Source of the DNA: Pseudomonadota bacterium
GTDB lineage: Bacteria > Myxococcota_A > UBA796 > GCA-2862545
Reading direction: 5' to 3'
DNA: 64,000 nt
Assembly (NCBI GenBank): GCA_947505245.1
Contig: CANNIZ010000001.1
Location: forward strand, 174,366-238,365
Shown: positions 47,718-56,931 of the stretch, one piece after another
How the letters are laid out: every line of letters starts with the position of its first letter
Position numbering within the stretch: the stretch's first letter is position 1
Notes under the pieces: model-generated
Database searches by the model: none
What the model was told of the DNA's origin: nothing
Seen by the model: the letters and a program-made list of their open reading frames with translations, nothing else
Translations under genes and position numbers: made by a program

Positions 47718-48341
47718 TCAGAGGAATAGACTCGACGCGATCACGTGGACGTGGGAAGTCACGTCACCCCGCACCAGCAGGACGTGGGTGTACCCCACCT
47801 CGAGCCTGCCGACGTCCGACACCGGCAGCGCGAGGCCCAGGAACAGGCGGTTCTGATCGAACGCGACCGGCGCGCTCGGCCCCAACGTCCCGACGAACAC
47901 CTCGTCCGTGGCGATCAGCGAGATTACGTCCGAGACAGGCGCCGCCGCGCGTCCCCATACGCGGACCCGGTGCCCCGCACCGTCCGTCAGGAATCGCTGT
48001 TCCAGCCGAAGTCTTAGCCCGAGGGCTACGTCCTCGACCTTGCCGGTGACGAGAGCCTGCTCCCACACACGCCCTTCGGAGACCAGATCGTCTTCGGTCG
48101 AGGCCCCCCGTTGCCCCACCCACGCCCCGCCCACCGCGAGCGACAGGGACTTGTTCACGTCCCATCCGACGGCTGGGCGAACGATCGCGGTGAACGCGGC
48201 GCCCGTTCGACGCGCGTGCACGTCCGCCAGCAGCCGTGGTCCATGGTCCTGGCCCTCGTGGAGGTCCACCTGCGCCGAGACCGCCGTCCACGTAGCCAGG
48301 TCGTGGATGGTTTCGGCGTGGGCTGCGCTGACGAATAACAT
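47718..48341 (-). CDS. DUF2490-like secreted protein
   Basis: A 207-residue protein with a very short signal peptide (MLFVSAAHAE). The strand pattern with LGLRLRLEQRFL, a later FDQNRLFLGLALPV and a final GYTH..LLVRG hairpin matches the DUF2490 barrel-like family of outer-membrane proteins. It lies 12 bp downstream of the second carbonic anhydrase on the same strand and is probably cotranscribed, although a link to carbon uptake is not established. Confidence 0.65.
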   Translation of the reverse strand: MLFVSAAHAETIHDLATWTAVSAQVDLHEGQDHGPRLLADVHARRTGAAFTAIVRPAVGWDVNKSLSLAVGGAWVGQRGASTEDDLVSEGRVWEQALVTGKVEDVALGLRLRLEQRFLTDGAGHRVRVWGRAAAPVSDVISLIATDEVFVGTLGPSAPVAFDQNRLFLGLALPVSDVGRLEVGYTHVLLVRGDVTSHVHVIASSLFL

Positions 48342-48353
48342 GAAACCGTCTTT

Positions 48354-49052
48354 CTACTTGCTCGCGAGGCGCGTGGGAGGCTCGTTCGAGGCGATCGGGT
48401 AGTCCCGAATCTCGCCGCACATCCACGTGTCGTCCATGAAGTGGACCTTCCCCGAATCCACCGCGTAGATGCCGCCGATGATGCCCACTCGGCCGCGCTC
48501 GATGAGGTCTCGCAACACCACGCTGTGCTCGATGACGTCGTGTACGGAGCGCCGAACGTGCAGCTCGGCGACCCGCTCAACGAAGTCGGTGTTGGCGGAG
48601 GTGCGATCGTTCACCGTGGTGCGCTCGAAGTACACGGCGGGCTGGATCTTGTTGAGCAGGGTGGAGAGGTTCCCGAGCTGAACGTTGTCGCAGGCGCCCT
48701 TGATGGCTCCGCACGCGCTGTGGCCGAGCACGACGAGCAGCTTCGAACCTGCCACCGCGCACGAGAACTCCATCGAGCCGAGCACGTCCGCGTTCACCAC
48801 GTTCCCCGCGAGCCGGATGCTGAAGATGTCGCCGAGCCCCTGGTCGAACACCAGCTCGGCCGACGTGCGGCTGTCGATGCAGCTCAGGATCGTGGCGAAC
48901 GGGAACTGCCCCTCCCGGGTGGCGTTGACCTGATCGAGAAGGTCGCGGTGCGCCCGCAGGTTCTGCATGAACCGGTCGTTGCCCTCTTGCAGGAACTCGA
49001 GCGAGCGCCTCGGGGTCATCGTGGCCTGGGATTCGCGGGTGTGAGCTTTCAT
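48354..49052 (-). CDS. Beta-carbonic anhydrase, second subgroup
   Basis: A 232-residue carbonic anhydrase with ligands Cys58, Asp60 (SCIDSRTSAEL), His111 and Cys114 (LGHSACGAIKGA). It differs from the Can-type copy in having a longer N-terminus and a different active-site region, close to the plant-like clade C/D branch. ATG 49052 follows GGAGG. It is divergent from the SulP-DabA operon and shares the operator-like array in 49095-49182. No secretion signal is seen. Confidence 0.92.
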   Translation of the reverse strand: MKAHTRESQATMTPRRSLEFLQEGNDRFMQNLRAHRDLLDQVNATREGQFPFATILSCIDSRTSAELVFDQGLGDIFSIRLAGNVVNADVLGSMEFSCAVAGSKLLVVLGHSACGAIKGACDNVQLGNLSTLLNKIQPAVYFERTTVNDRTSANTDFVERVAELHVRRSVHDVIEHSVVLRDLIERGRVGIIGGIYAVDSGKVHFMDDTWMCGEIRDYPIASNEPPTRLASK

Positions 49053-49094
49053 CGTGCCTCCACCGCGAAGGTAGGCATCGCGCGAGGCGCGTCC

Positions 49095-49182
49095 TGTCGG
49101 TGAGGGGCCTCGATCCGTGTCGGAATCTTCCGGGGTCCGGTGTCGGGAAAACCCCTACACGAGACGCGGACATTGCCCGACA
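49095..49182. promoter_or_regulatory. TGTCGG direct-repeat array in the divergent carbon-uptake promoter
   Basis: TGTCGG occurs at 49095, 49118 and 49141, exactly 23 bp apart each time, and once inverted (CCCGACA, 49176-49182), in the 184-bp gap between the carbonic anhydrase and the SulP operon. Even spacing suggests cooperative binding sites for one regulator. The NarL-type response regulator encoded in the same operon is the obvious candidate, but nothing here proves it. Confidence 0.55.
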
Positions 49183-49236
49183 TGCGATCTCCCTGGGCGG
49201 TGCGTACAGAACGCTGTCTCCCAGGAGTCTGCGTTG

Positions 49237-50712
49237 ATGCTCGGTCAGATGTTCGCCTACCCGAAACAGGACCTCGTCGCGGGGATCGTGGTGTTCCTCG
49301 TCGCCCTGCCCCTCTGCCTCGGCATCGCCGTGGCGTCGGGCGTCCCGCCGGTGTCGGGCCTCGTGGCCGGAATCGTTGGCGGGCTCGTGGTGCCGTTTCT
49401 GAGCCGCTCGTCGCTCTCGGTGTCCGGTCCCGCCGCCGGCCTCGCGGCCATCGTCCTGGTGGAGGTGGAGGCGATCGGACTCCCTGCGTTCCTCACCGCC
49501 GTCATCCTCGCGGGCCTGATGCAGGTCGCGTTTGGCGTCCTGAAGACAGGTGTGTACTCGACGCTCGTTCCGAGCTCGGTCATCAAGGGAATGTTGGCCG
49601 CCATCGGGGCCACCATCGTCCTCAAGCAGGTCCCGACGGCCTTGGGTGTCAAGACGCTGTCGGAGATCGCCACCTACGTCCATCCAGGGTCGGCCGTGAT
49701 CGCGGTGGTGTCTCTGGTGGTGCTGTACGCGTGGCGTGCGAGCCCGCTGCAGCGCGTCTACTGGTTGCCGCCGGCCCTGGTCGTCGTCGCCCTGGCCACC
49801 GGTCTGTCCGAGCTGTTCGGCGCCTTCGCTCCGGCGTTGGCGCTCGAACCGAAGCATCTGGTGTCCGTGCCCACCGGGGGCCTGTTCTCGCTGGCCTCTG
49901 CCCTCCCGAGGCCGACGTTGGGCGCGCTGCCCGAGGTGAGCACCTGGGTGGTAGCCGCAACCATCGCCATCGTCGCGTCGCTCGAGACGCTGTTGTCCGT
50001 TCAGGCGGTCGATCGGCTGGATCCCCTGCACCGTCGCAGTCCACCGGACACGGAGCTCGTCGCCCAGGGCCTGGGCAACATCGTCTCGGGTCTGCTGGGT
50101 GGCCTGCCGATCACCTCGGTCATCGTGCGGTCGGGCGCCAACGTCGCCGCGGGGGGCCGCGAGCGCTTCGCGGCCGTCGTGCACGGCGTGCTCCTGTTCG
50201 TGGCGGTGGTGGGGCTCGCGCCGCTGTTGAATCACATCCCGCTCGCCGTGCTCGCCGCCGTGTTGATTCAGATCGGGCTGACCCTGTGCCGCGTGTCGCT
50301 GTGGCAGGAGCAGTACCGGCTCGGCTTTGACCAGTTCGCGCCGTTCGCCATCACCGTGGCCGCGATCCTGTACGAAGACCTGCTGGTGGGGGTGACGATC
50401 GGCATCGTCGTCGGCATCGGGTTCGTCCTGCGACACACCGCCCGCGGCACGGTAGCGGTCCGCGAGGAAGGCGGAAAGTGGCTGTTCCACCTGCGTCGCG
50501 ACGGGACCTTCGTCGCCAAGGCCGCGCTGCAGTCCGCGTTCGATCGCGTACCGGATAGCGGCCACGCGATCCTCGACGCCTCGGGCGAGTACATGGACCA
50601 TGACATGAAGGAGCTCGTCGCAGCTTTCCAGGTCGAGGCCCGGCGGCGCAACATCGACTTCTCGGTGCTGGGCCTCGACCTCAAGGGGGTCACCGGTGGC
50701 GGCGCTCACTGA
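49237..50712 (+). CDS. SulP-family bicarbonate-type transporter
   Basis: A 491-residue inner-membrane transporter with SulP motifs (KQDLVAGIVVFLVALPLCLGIAVASGVPPVSGL at the first helices, SVSGPAAGLAAIV in helix 3, SLETLLSVQAVDRLDP) and a short STAS-like end (HAILDASGEYMDHDMKELV). This short form resembles SulP proteins that pair with carbonic anhydrases and DabA in bicarbonate uptake. ATG 49237 is preceded by CAGGAG; an upstream in-frame ATG would add a Cys-rich, non-hydrophobic leader. DabA starts inside its 3' end, overlapping by 17 bp. Confidence 0.88.
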   Translation: MLGQMFAYPKQDLVAGIVVFLVALPLCLGIAVASGVPPVSGLVAGIVGGLVVPFLSRSSLSVSGPAAGLAAIVLVEVEAIGLPAFLTAVILAGLMQVAFGVLKTGVYSTLVPSSVIKGMLAAIGATIVLKQVPTALGVKTLSEIATYVHPGSAVIAVVSLVVLYAWRASPLQRVYWLPPALVVVALATGLSELFGAFAPALALEPKHLVSVPTGGLFSLASALPRPTLGALPEVSTWVVAATIAIVASLETLLSVQAVDRLDPLHRRSPPDTELVAQGLGNIVSGLLGGLPITSVIVRSGANVAAGGRERFAAVVHGVLLFVAVVGLAPLLNHIPLAVLAAVLIQIGLTLCRVSLWQEQYRLGFDQFAPFAITVAAILYEDLLVGVTIGIVVGIGFVLRHTARGTVAVREEGGKWLFHLRRDGTFVAKAALQSAFDRVPDSGHAILDASGEYMDHDMKELVAAFQVEARRRNIDFSVLGLDLKGVTGGGAH

Positions 50713-53545
50713 TCCCCACTTCTTCGCGCCGGCCCTCGAGCCGGCTCCGTGGTTGCGGGCGACCCTGGACCACGCCCGGCACCTGCTGCCCGATCAGGGA
50801 CCGATGGGGATCTTCGTCCACCACAACACGTTGCATGGCCTGCAACACCTGCCGTTCCACGAGGCCGTCGCCGAGGGCGCCTCGTACACCGGGGCCCGCC
50901 CGTATCTTCCGGAGGCGCGCTTTCGTGCGGCCGTCAGCGAGGGTCGCATCGAGCGGCGCGACCTCGAGGAGGCCCTCTCCGGATCGGATCGCCCCGTCGC
51001 ACTCGGCCTCACGGAGCGCGGCGTGCGCCTCGCCCTGTTGATGGCGCCGCTCGAGATCGACGATGTGGACGGCCTCCGCCACCGGTTGCGCACGGGCGCC
51101 TTCCGCCCTGACCCCGCGCTGTGGCGGGCGAGCGAGCAGCGACTGCGTGGGTGGTCCGCGCCGCCGCACGCGATCCGGCCGCCGCGCCGCCACCGGGACG
51201 TGCTGATGGCTCTGGGGGGACCTGACCCCGACGTGCGCGTCCACGCCGAGCTGCAGCGGCTGTGCGCCGCCTTCCTCGACCAGGGGCAGGCGCTGTGGGT
51301 CATGCCAGACCGCGCGGCGGGCTTCCTTCGCGCGGTGGAGCACCTGTACCGAGCTGGGGGCGGCGTGCCCCGCGGGGGCGCCGGCCTCCTGGCCGATCTG
51401 GACCGACTCGCGGGGAGACCCGCCGAGGTGATCGTCGAGGACTCCCTCGCGGCGCTCGGCGTGGATGACGCGACCCGAGACGAGTTCGTAGTCGCCACCT
51501 TGCTGGCGTTGCCGGGCTGGGGCGGGATGTTCAGTCGCCTCGAGCGGCGGCCGGACGAGGCCCACCACGACCCGCACGCCCGGCTCGTCGAGTTCCTCGC
51601 CGTCCGGTTGCTGTTGGAGCGCCACCTCGTGGCGGACGCGTGCCGCGAAGCGGTCGTACCGCTGGATTGGCGAGCGCTTCGTGAGATGCCGGCTGGCGAG
51701 TCGCGGACTGATCCCCTCGCCGCGGCCGTGCTCCTTTGCGGGCTCGCGGAGGCCGCCGGCGCGTCGGCGACCGCGGTCGAGGAGCTCGATGACGGCGCGC
51801 TCGGGCGGCTGTTCGACGCCGCGCTTGCCTTCCCGCCCGTCGCGCGGAGGCGGGTGTTTCAGGACGCCTACGAGGGGCGCTACCGCCGCCAGATCCTCGA
51901 CGCGGTGGCCGCGCACCGACCCGAGGCGCTCTCGCGTCTGCGAAAAGGCCCCGCAAAAGCCGGGTTCGTGTTCTGCATCGACGAGCGCGAGGAGTCGCTC
52001 CGTCGCGCGGTCGAGGAGCAGGACCCGGGCTTCGAGACGTGGGGCGTCGCCGGCTTCTTCGGGGTCGCGATCGACTACCGCGGCCTCGACGACCACGCGC
52101 CCGGCGCCCACTGCCCGGCCCCGGTGACCCCGGCGCACGAGGTACACGAACACCCCGTGTTTCCGCAGCGCGCGCGCCTGGCGCGCCGGGAGCATCGGCG
52201 CTCGCTGTGGCGGCGGCTGATGCGGCGGCTCGAATCCGGCACCCGCCACCTCGCCGGCGGAGCGTTTCAGTCGCTGGTGCTGGGTCCGATGTCAGGTGCG
52301 TCGATGATCGGGAACGTGTTCGCGCCGCGCGCCGTGTCGACCATGCACGCGCGGCTGTCGGCGGCCGTGCTCCCCATGCCGACGACGCGCCTGCGATCCG
52401 TCCGGGAGCCGCTGGGCGCCCTGACCGATCGGGGAAAACACCTGGGCTTCACGACGGCGGAGAAGGTGGACCGGGTCGTAGCGACGCTCACCAACCTCGG
52501 GCTCGTGCGCGAGCTGCCCCCGATCCTCGTCATCATCGGACATGGCAGCACGAGCTTGAACAACCCCCACGAGTCCGCCCACGACTGCGGCGCGTGCGGC
52601 GGACGTCGCGGCGGGGCGAACGCGAGGCTGTTCGCTGAGATGGCCAACCGCCCGGAGGTGCGGGCGGGCGTCCGGGAGCGCGGCATCGCGATCGACGACC
52701 ACACCTGGTTTGTGGGGGCCTTGCACGACACGTCGAACGACGACATGACCTACTACGATCTGGATCGACTCCCCTCGACCCACACCGAAGCGTTCGACCA
52801 CGTCGTGCATACGCTCGAGAACGCGCGCCGCGAGAACGCGCGGGAGCGCGCCCGGCGGTTCGACGACGCTCCCCTGGGCTTGTCGCCCGAGCAGGCGCTG
52901 CGGCACGTGCAGGGGCGGGCGTCGAGCCTCGCGCAACCGCGCCCCGAATACGGCCACTGCACAAATGCGGTAGCGATCGTCGGCAGGCGGGCCCTCACGC
53001 GCGGTCTGTTCCTCGACCGGAGGCCCTTCCTGGTCAGCTACGACCCCGCGGTCGATCCCCACAGCGCCGTGCTGGAGCGGATCCTGGCCGCGGTGGGCCC
53101 GGTGGGAGCGGGCATCAACCTGGAGTACTGGTTTTCGTCCGTCGACAACGAGGTCTATGGGTGTGGCACGAAGCTGCCGCACAACGTCACCGGCCTCCTC
53201 GGCGTGATGAACGGCCACCAGAGCGACCTGCGCACGGGCCTGCCGTGGCAGATGGTCGAATTGCACGAGCCCATGCGCTTGCTGCTGATCGTCGAGGCCA
53301 CGCCGGAGGTCCTGCTCCAGATCGCGGGCCGCCAGGCCGAGGTTCGCGAGCTCGTGGTCAACGAGTGGATCCAGCTCGTGTCCCTGGACCCCTCGTCGGG
53401 GCGGATGCAGCGGTTCCACGCCGGCGCGTTCGTGCCGTATTCGCCGGACGAGCGACCCCTGCCGCGGGCCGCGCGCTCGTCCGACTGGTGCGCCTCCAGC
53501 CGGGAATTCCTCGGACCCGCCGCGATCGGACCTGCCCATGTTTGA
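50696..53545 (+). CDS. dabA: Inorganic-carbon transport subunit DabA (DUF2309)
   Basis: The 949-residue product is a DUF2309 protein. DabA works with a membrane subunit to capture CO2 as bicarbonate in an energy-driven, carbonic anhydrase-like reaction. The carbonic anhydrase-like zinc site is intact: Cys427 and Asp429 in FCIDEREESLRR, His616 in IIGHGSTSLNN and Cys631 in HDCGACGG. The His-Cys gap of 15 equals that of characterised DabA (H524, C539). It starts at GTG within the SulP gene end and overlaps DabB by 8 bp, so the proteins are translationally coupled. Confidence 0.95.
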   Translation: MAALTDPHFFAPALEPAPWLRATLDHARHLLPDQGPMGIFVHHNTLHGLQHLPFHEAVAEGASYTGARPYLPEARFRAAVSEGRIERRDLEEALSGSDRPVALGLTERGVRLALLMAPLEIDDVDGLRHRLRTGAFRPDPALWRASEQRLRGWSAPPHAIRPPRRHRDVLMALGGPDPDVRVHAELQRLCAAFLDQGQALWVMPDRAAGFLRAVEHLYRAGGGVPRGGAGLLADLDRLAGRPAEVIVEDSLAALGVDDATRDEFVVATLLALPGWGGMFSRLERRPDEAHHDPHARLVEFLAVRLLLERHLVADACREAVVPLDWRALREMPAGESRTDPLAAAVLLCGLAEAAGASATAVEELDDGALGRLFDAALAFPPVARRRVFQDAYEGRYRRQILDAVAAHRPEALSRLRKGPAKAGFVFCIDEREESLRRAVEEQDPGFETWGVAGFFGVAIDYRGLDDHAPGAHCPAPVTPAHEVHEHPVFPQRARLARREHRRSLWRRLMRRLESGTRHLAGGAFQSLVLGPMSGASMIGNVFAPRAVSTMHARLSAAVLPMPTTRLRSVREPLGALTDRGKHLGFTTAEKVDRVVATLTNLGLVRELPPILVIIGHGSTSLNNPHESAHDCGACGGRRGGANARLFAEMANRPEVRAGVRERGIAIDDHTWFVGALHDTSNDDMTYYDLDRLPSTHTEAFDHVVHTLENARRENARERARRFDDAPLGLSPEQALRHVQGRASSLAQPRPEYGHCTNAVAIVGRRALTRGLFLDRRPFLVSYDPAVDPHSAVLERILAAVGPVGAGINLEYWFSSVDNEVYGCGTKLPHNVTGLLGVMNGHQSDLRTGLPWQMVELHEPMRLLLIVEATPEVLLQIAGRQAEVRELVVNEWIQLVSLDPSSGRMQRFHAGAFVPYSPDERPLPRAARSSDWCASSREFLGPAAIGPAHV

Positions 53546-54839
53546 GACGGCACTCTCGGTCTCGGTGGTGCTCACGGTGCTCGGACCGCTCGTCGCGGTG
53601 TTGTTCGTCGCGTCCAACCTCGTGTTCATGCCGCAGCTGCCATCCGAGCGGCTGGTCCGAGGCGCCATCATCGGGGGGCTGTCGGTGTCGCTCGCCGGGG
53701 CGCTCGCGACGGGCGGCTCGTGGCTTCTGGCGCCCCTCCCCGCGGAGGTCGAGTTCTCCCCGTGGCTGAAGATGGGCTCGTACGTGGTGCCGATCGTGTT
53801 TCACATCGACGCACTCTCGGTGGTGTTCTCCGCGTTGGCGGCGCTGCTGACGCTGCTCTCGGCCCGGTTCTCGTCGACGTACCTGCATCGAGAGCCGGGC
53901 TACACGCGGTACTTCGTGGTGCTCGCCCTGTTCGGCACGGGCGTGCAGCTGGTCGCCCTTGCGGGCGCTCTCGACCTGTTCTTCGCGGGCTGGGAGCTGA
54001 TCGGGCTCGCGTCGGCCTTGTTCATCGGCTTCTTCAAGGACCGTCGGGAGCCGCTCCTTTCCGCGATCCGGGCGTTCGCGACGTACCGCGCCTGCGACAT
54101 CGGCTTCTTTCTCGGCCTGGTCGCTACGCACGAGCTGCTGGGCAGCACGCGCCTCTCGGCGCTCGAGGGTGCCGGCGCGCTCTCCCCCCTTGCGCGCAAC
54201 GTCCTGGCGGCCTGTTTCCTGCTGGCGGCCCTCGGGAAGTCCGCGCAATTGCCGTTCTCGTCATGGCTGCCGCGCGCGATGGAGGGCCCGACGCCCTCCT
54301 CGGCGCTGTTCTATGGCGGCATCTCCGTCCACACCGGGCTGTACCTGCTGCTGCGCACCCACGCGCTGCTGGACGTCGCTCCGGTCGTGCAGGGGGTCGG
54401 CGTCGGCCTCGGGCTGTTGACCGCGTTGTTCGCGGCCCTCGTGGCGCGCGTGCAGACCGACGCCAAGAGCACGATCGCGTTTTCGACCCTCGCGCAGACC
54501 GGGCTCATCCTCGCCGAGATCGCCGCGGGGTTCACCACCCTCGCGCTGGTACACCTCGTCGGCCACGCGCTGCTGCGCATGTCCCAGTACCTGCGTGCCC
54601 CGAGCACGCTTACCGACGCGCACCTGCTCCTCGGCGAGACCCGAAACCACGCCATCTGGTGGGAGCGGGCGCTCGGGGACGCGGCGCGGACGCGGCTGTT
54701 CGCGGCGTCGCTGCACAGGTTCCGGCTGGACGAGTGGACCGAGGCCGCTGTGGCCTGGGTGTGGTGGTCGGCGACGCGGTTCTCGGACCTCGACGCCCGC
54801 TGGCGGAGCCGCGTTGCGCTCGACCGGGAGCCGTCATGA
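53538..54839 (+). CDS. dabB: DabB-type proton-conducting membrane subunit
   Basis: A 433-residue polytopic protein of the NuoL/MrpA-like family (proton antiporter). It shows ELIGLASALFIGFFKDRREPLLS, LPFSSWLPRAMEGPTPSSALFYGGI and VARVQTDAKSTIAFSTLAQTGLI, the helix-bundle and lysine motifs of these subunits. It couples a cation gradient to DabA. It is somewhat shorter than the ~500-600 residues of many DabB proteins. Its stop overlaps the next start by ATGA, and that gene encodes a second subunit of the same superfamily. Confidence 0.9.
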   Translation: MFETALSVSVVLTVLGPLVAVLFVASNLVFMPQLPSERLVRGAIIGGLSVSLAGALATGGSWLLAPLPAEVEFSPWLKMGSYVVPIVFHIDALSVVFSALAALLTLLSARFSSTYLHREPGYTRYFVVLALFGTGVQLVALAGALDLFFAGWELIGLASALFIGFFKDRREPLLSAIRAFATYRACDIGFFLGLVATHELLGSTRLSALEGAGALSPLARNVLAACFLLAALGKSAQLPFSSWLPRAMEGPTPSSALFYGGISVHTGLYLLLRTHALLDVAPVVQGVGVGLGLLTALFAALVARVQTDAKSTIAFSTLAQTGLILAEIAAGFTTLALVHLVGHALLRMSQYLRAPSTLTDAHLLLGETRNHAIWWERALGDAARTRLFAASLHRFRLDEWTEAAVAWVWWSATRFSDLDARWRSRVALDREPS

Positions 54840-55945
54840 TCTCGACCTTGCAGCTCGTTTTGGCGGTCATCATCGCGGTGGCCTCTTCGCTGCCCATGCT
54901 GTTCGTCGACCACGCCCCGCCCGCCCGAGGCGTGCGGCTGGGTGCGGCGGTCGCCGCGATCGTCGCCCTGTTTGCTCCCGTCGGGGAGATCGCCTTCGCA
55001 GCCCTGGCGGTGGGCCTCCTGTTTCACGCCCGCACCTGCGGGTCGCGCTCGGGAGCCGCGGGTCTCGCCCTCGCGGCGGCGATGACGCTCGGCGCTGGGC
55101 TCGCGCTGGCGCTCGATCTCGGCGCGTGGGCGTGGGTCGCCTCGATCGCGGCGTTGGCGTTGCGAACGGGCGGGTGGCCGCTCCACGTCGGAACCGCCGC
55201 CATCGCCGAGCGCCGGCCGGGTGCGCTGGTGGATCTCGCGGCGACCCTGCCGGCCGCCGTGTTCGTTCACCTGCACCACGTGCTGCCGGCTGCCCCGGAG
55301 CTCGCACACGCCGCCGCGCCCGTAGCCGTGGTCGCCGGCGCTGCGGCGGCCGTCATCGGTGGCCTCGCCAGCGTGTCCGCCCCGGACCTGCGCCGGTTGT
55401 GGTCGGCCTCGTACTCGATGCACGGCGGCATGTTGCTCGCGGCGGTGGGGGCTGCCGGGCGCGGGCACGTCGCCGCCGCGATCTTCGTGGCGGTGTCGTT
55501 CGCGCTCGCGCTCGGCGGGTTCGGCGCCATGGTCGTGGCGATCGAGTCGCGCACCGGTCCGGTCACCTTGCGCGCGGGCGGAGGGCGCTCGACGTCGTTC
55601 CCGCGCATCACGTGGACGTTCGCGTTCTTCGCCGCCGCGGGAATCGCGTTGCCGGGCACCATCGGCTTCGCCGCCGACGACCTCCTCCTGCACGCGCTTT
55701 GGGAGGAGAGCCCACTCGCCTCCACGTTGATGCTGGTGGCCTCGGCGCTGCTCGCCGTAGGCCTGCTGCGCGGCTTTAGCGGGGCATTCCTCGGCTCCCC
55801 CCTCAAGGTGTGGACGGCCGGCGACCTGTCCATGTCGGAGCGCTGGTTGTCGGGAGCGGTGATAGCCGTCCTGGTCACGTCGGGGATCTACCCGATGTGG
55901 CTCCTGGAGTCCGTGCTGCAGGTGTACCCGGTGGGTGCCCCCTAA
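54836..55945 (+). CDS. Second NuoM/NuoN-like membrane subunit of the Dab operon
   Basis: A 369-residue, almost entirely hydrophobic protein with about ten helices. Although diverged, it retains antiporter-family landmarks in order: a TGGWPLHVGTAAIAERRPGAL segment where NuoL/M/N have PLHSWLPDA, SAPDLRRLWSASYSMHGGMLLAAVG where they have the DLKRLLAYSS helix, and an AAGIALPGTIGFAADDLLL segment like LPGTSGF. Standard DabAB systems need only one such subunit, so this may be a split or accessory half of DabB. It starts inside the dabB stop codon. Confidence 0.75.
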   Translation: MISTLQLVLAVIIAVASSLPMLFVDHAPPARGVRLGAAVAAIVALFAPVGEIAFAALAVGLLFHARTCGSRSGAAGLALAAAMTLGAGLALALDLGAWAWVASIAALALRTGGWPLHVGTAAIAERRPGALVDLAATLPAAVFVHLHHVLPAAPELAHAAAPVAVVAGAAAAVIGGLASVSAPDLRRLWSASYSMHGGMLLAAVGAAGRGHVAAAIFVAVSFALALGGFGAMVVAIESRTGPVTLRAGGGRSTSFPRITWTFAFFAAAGIALPGTIGFAADDLLLHALWEESPLASTLMLVASALLAVGLLRGFSGAFLGSPLKVWTAGDLSMSERWLSGAVIAVLVTSGIYPMWLLESVLQVYPVGAP

Positions 55946-55956
55946 GGACATGTGAA

Positions 55957-56931
55957 ATGGCGGCGAACGGCTTGCTGCGCACCCCGCTCCTCACGAAGCT
56001 GGTGGTGCTTGACCTCGCGATCAACGTCACCACCCTCGTCGTGCTCGACCAGTCACCTCCCGAGCTCACGTTCGAGGTGAACGTGGCGTCGTTCGCGGTG
56101 GTGCTCGTGCTCAACGCGGGGCTCGTCGCGTGGGCGCTGTCTCCCCTGCGCGTGCTCGAAGAGACGGCGCGCCGCGTGTCCGAAGGCGACTACGGTGCTC
56201 GCGCGCGGATGGGGTTCGGGGCGGACCGGAACCTTGCACGCATCGGCGACACGCTGAACACGCTGATCGACAGCGTCACGGCTGAGCGCGGACGCGTCCG
56301 GGCCCTGGCCGCCGAGCTGGTGGCCGCGGGCGACCGCGAGCGCGCCCACATCGCCCGCGAGCTCCACGACGGTACGGCGCAGTCGCTGTCGGCCCTCGAC
56401 ATGCTGCTCGAGTCCACGGTCAACGATCCCGCCGCGGCGCCGTGCCGCGAACGCCTGCTGCGCATGCAGCAGATCAACGCCGAGACGCTGTCGGAGGTGC
56501 GAACGCTGTCCCACAACGTGCACCCGCGGGTGCTCGACGATCTCGGTCTGCCGGCCGCCTTCGAGGCGCTCGCGAGGCGCATGGCACGGCCTGGGGTGAG
56601 CATCCAGGTGACGGTGGACTCCCCTCGCCTGCCGGATGCGACGGTGGCCTCGGTGTTGTACCGCGTCGGTCAGGAGGCGTTGAACAACGCGCTCAGGCAT
56701 GGCAGGCCGCGGTCTGTCGACGTCCACCTCGAGGTCAACGACGCTGGCGCCGAGCTGGTCGTGAAGGACGACGGCATCGGTTTTGATCGTGCTCTGCCCG
56801 CAAAGTCTGGCGGCATGGGCCTGTTCGTGATGCAAGAGCGGGTGGCGCTGGTCGAGGGAACGCTCTCGATCGCGAGCGCTCCCGGCGCCGGCACCACCGT
56901 CACCGCGTCCATCCCCCTGGAGGCTCCTTGA
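55957..56931 (+). CDS. NarL-type histidine kinase with intramembrane sensor
   Basis: A 324-residue sensor. Two helices (about 10-33 and 44-65) are joined by only some ten residues (QSPPELTFEV), so there is almost no periplasmic domain; a HAMP segment follows (to about 115), then the HisKA_3 motif ERAHIARELHDGTAQSL with phosphoacceptor His137, and an HATPase domain (VGQEALNNALRHG, DDGIGFD, GMGLFVMQERV). Such short-loop kinases sense the membrane or a partner protein. It begins 11 bp after the Dab membrane gene and overlaps its response regulator by TTGA. Confidence 0.92.
   Translation: MAANGLLRTPLLTKLVVLDLAINVTTLVVLDQSPPELTFEVNVASFAVVLVLNAGLVAWALSPLRVLEETARRVSEGDYGARARMGFGADRNLARIGDTLNTLIDSVTAERGRVRALAAELVAAGDRERAHIARELHDGTAQSLSALDMLLESTVNDPAAAPCRERLLRMQQINAETLSEVRTLSHNVHPRVLDDLGLPAAFEALARRMARPGVSIQVTVDSPRLPDATVASVLYRVGQEALNNALRHGRPRSVDVHLEVNDAGAELVVKDDGIGFDRALPAKSGGMGLFVMQERVALVEGTLSIASAPGAGTTVTASIPLEAP

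Noticed and set aside
48577..50709. Minus-strand frame opposite the SulP gene (710 codons)
   Set aside because: It is His/Arg/Gln-rich antisense of SulP that runs into the carbonic anhydrase in another frame; no family features.
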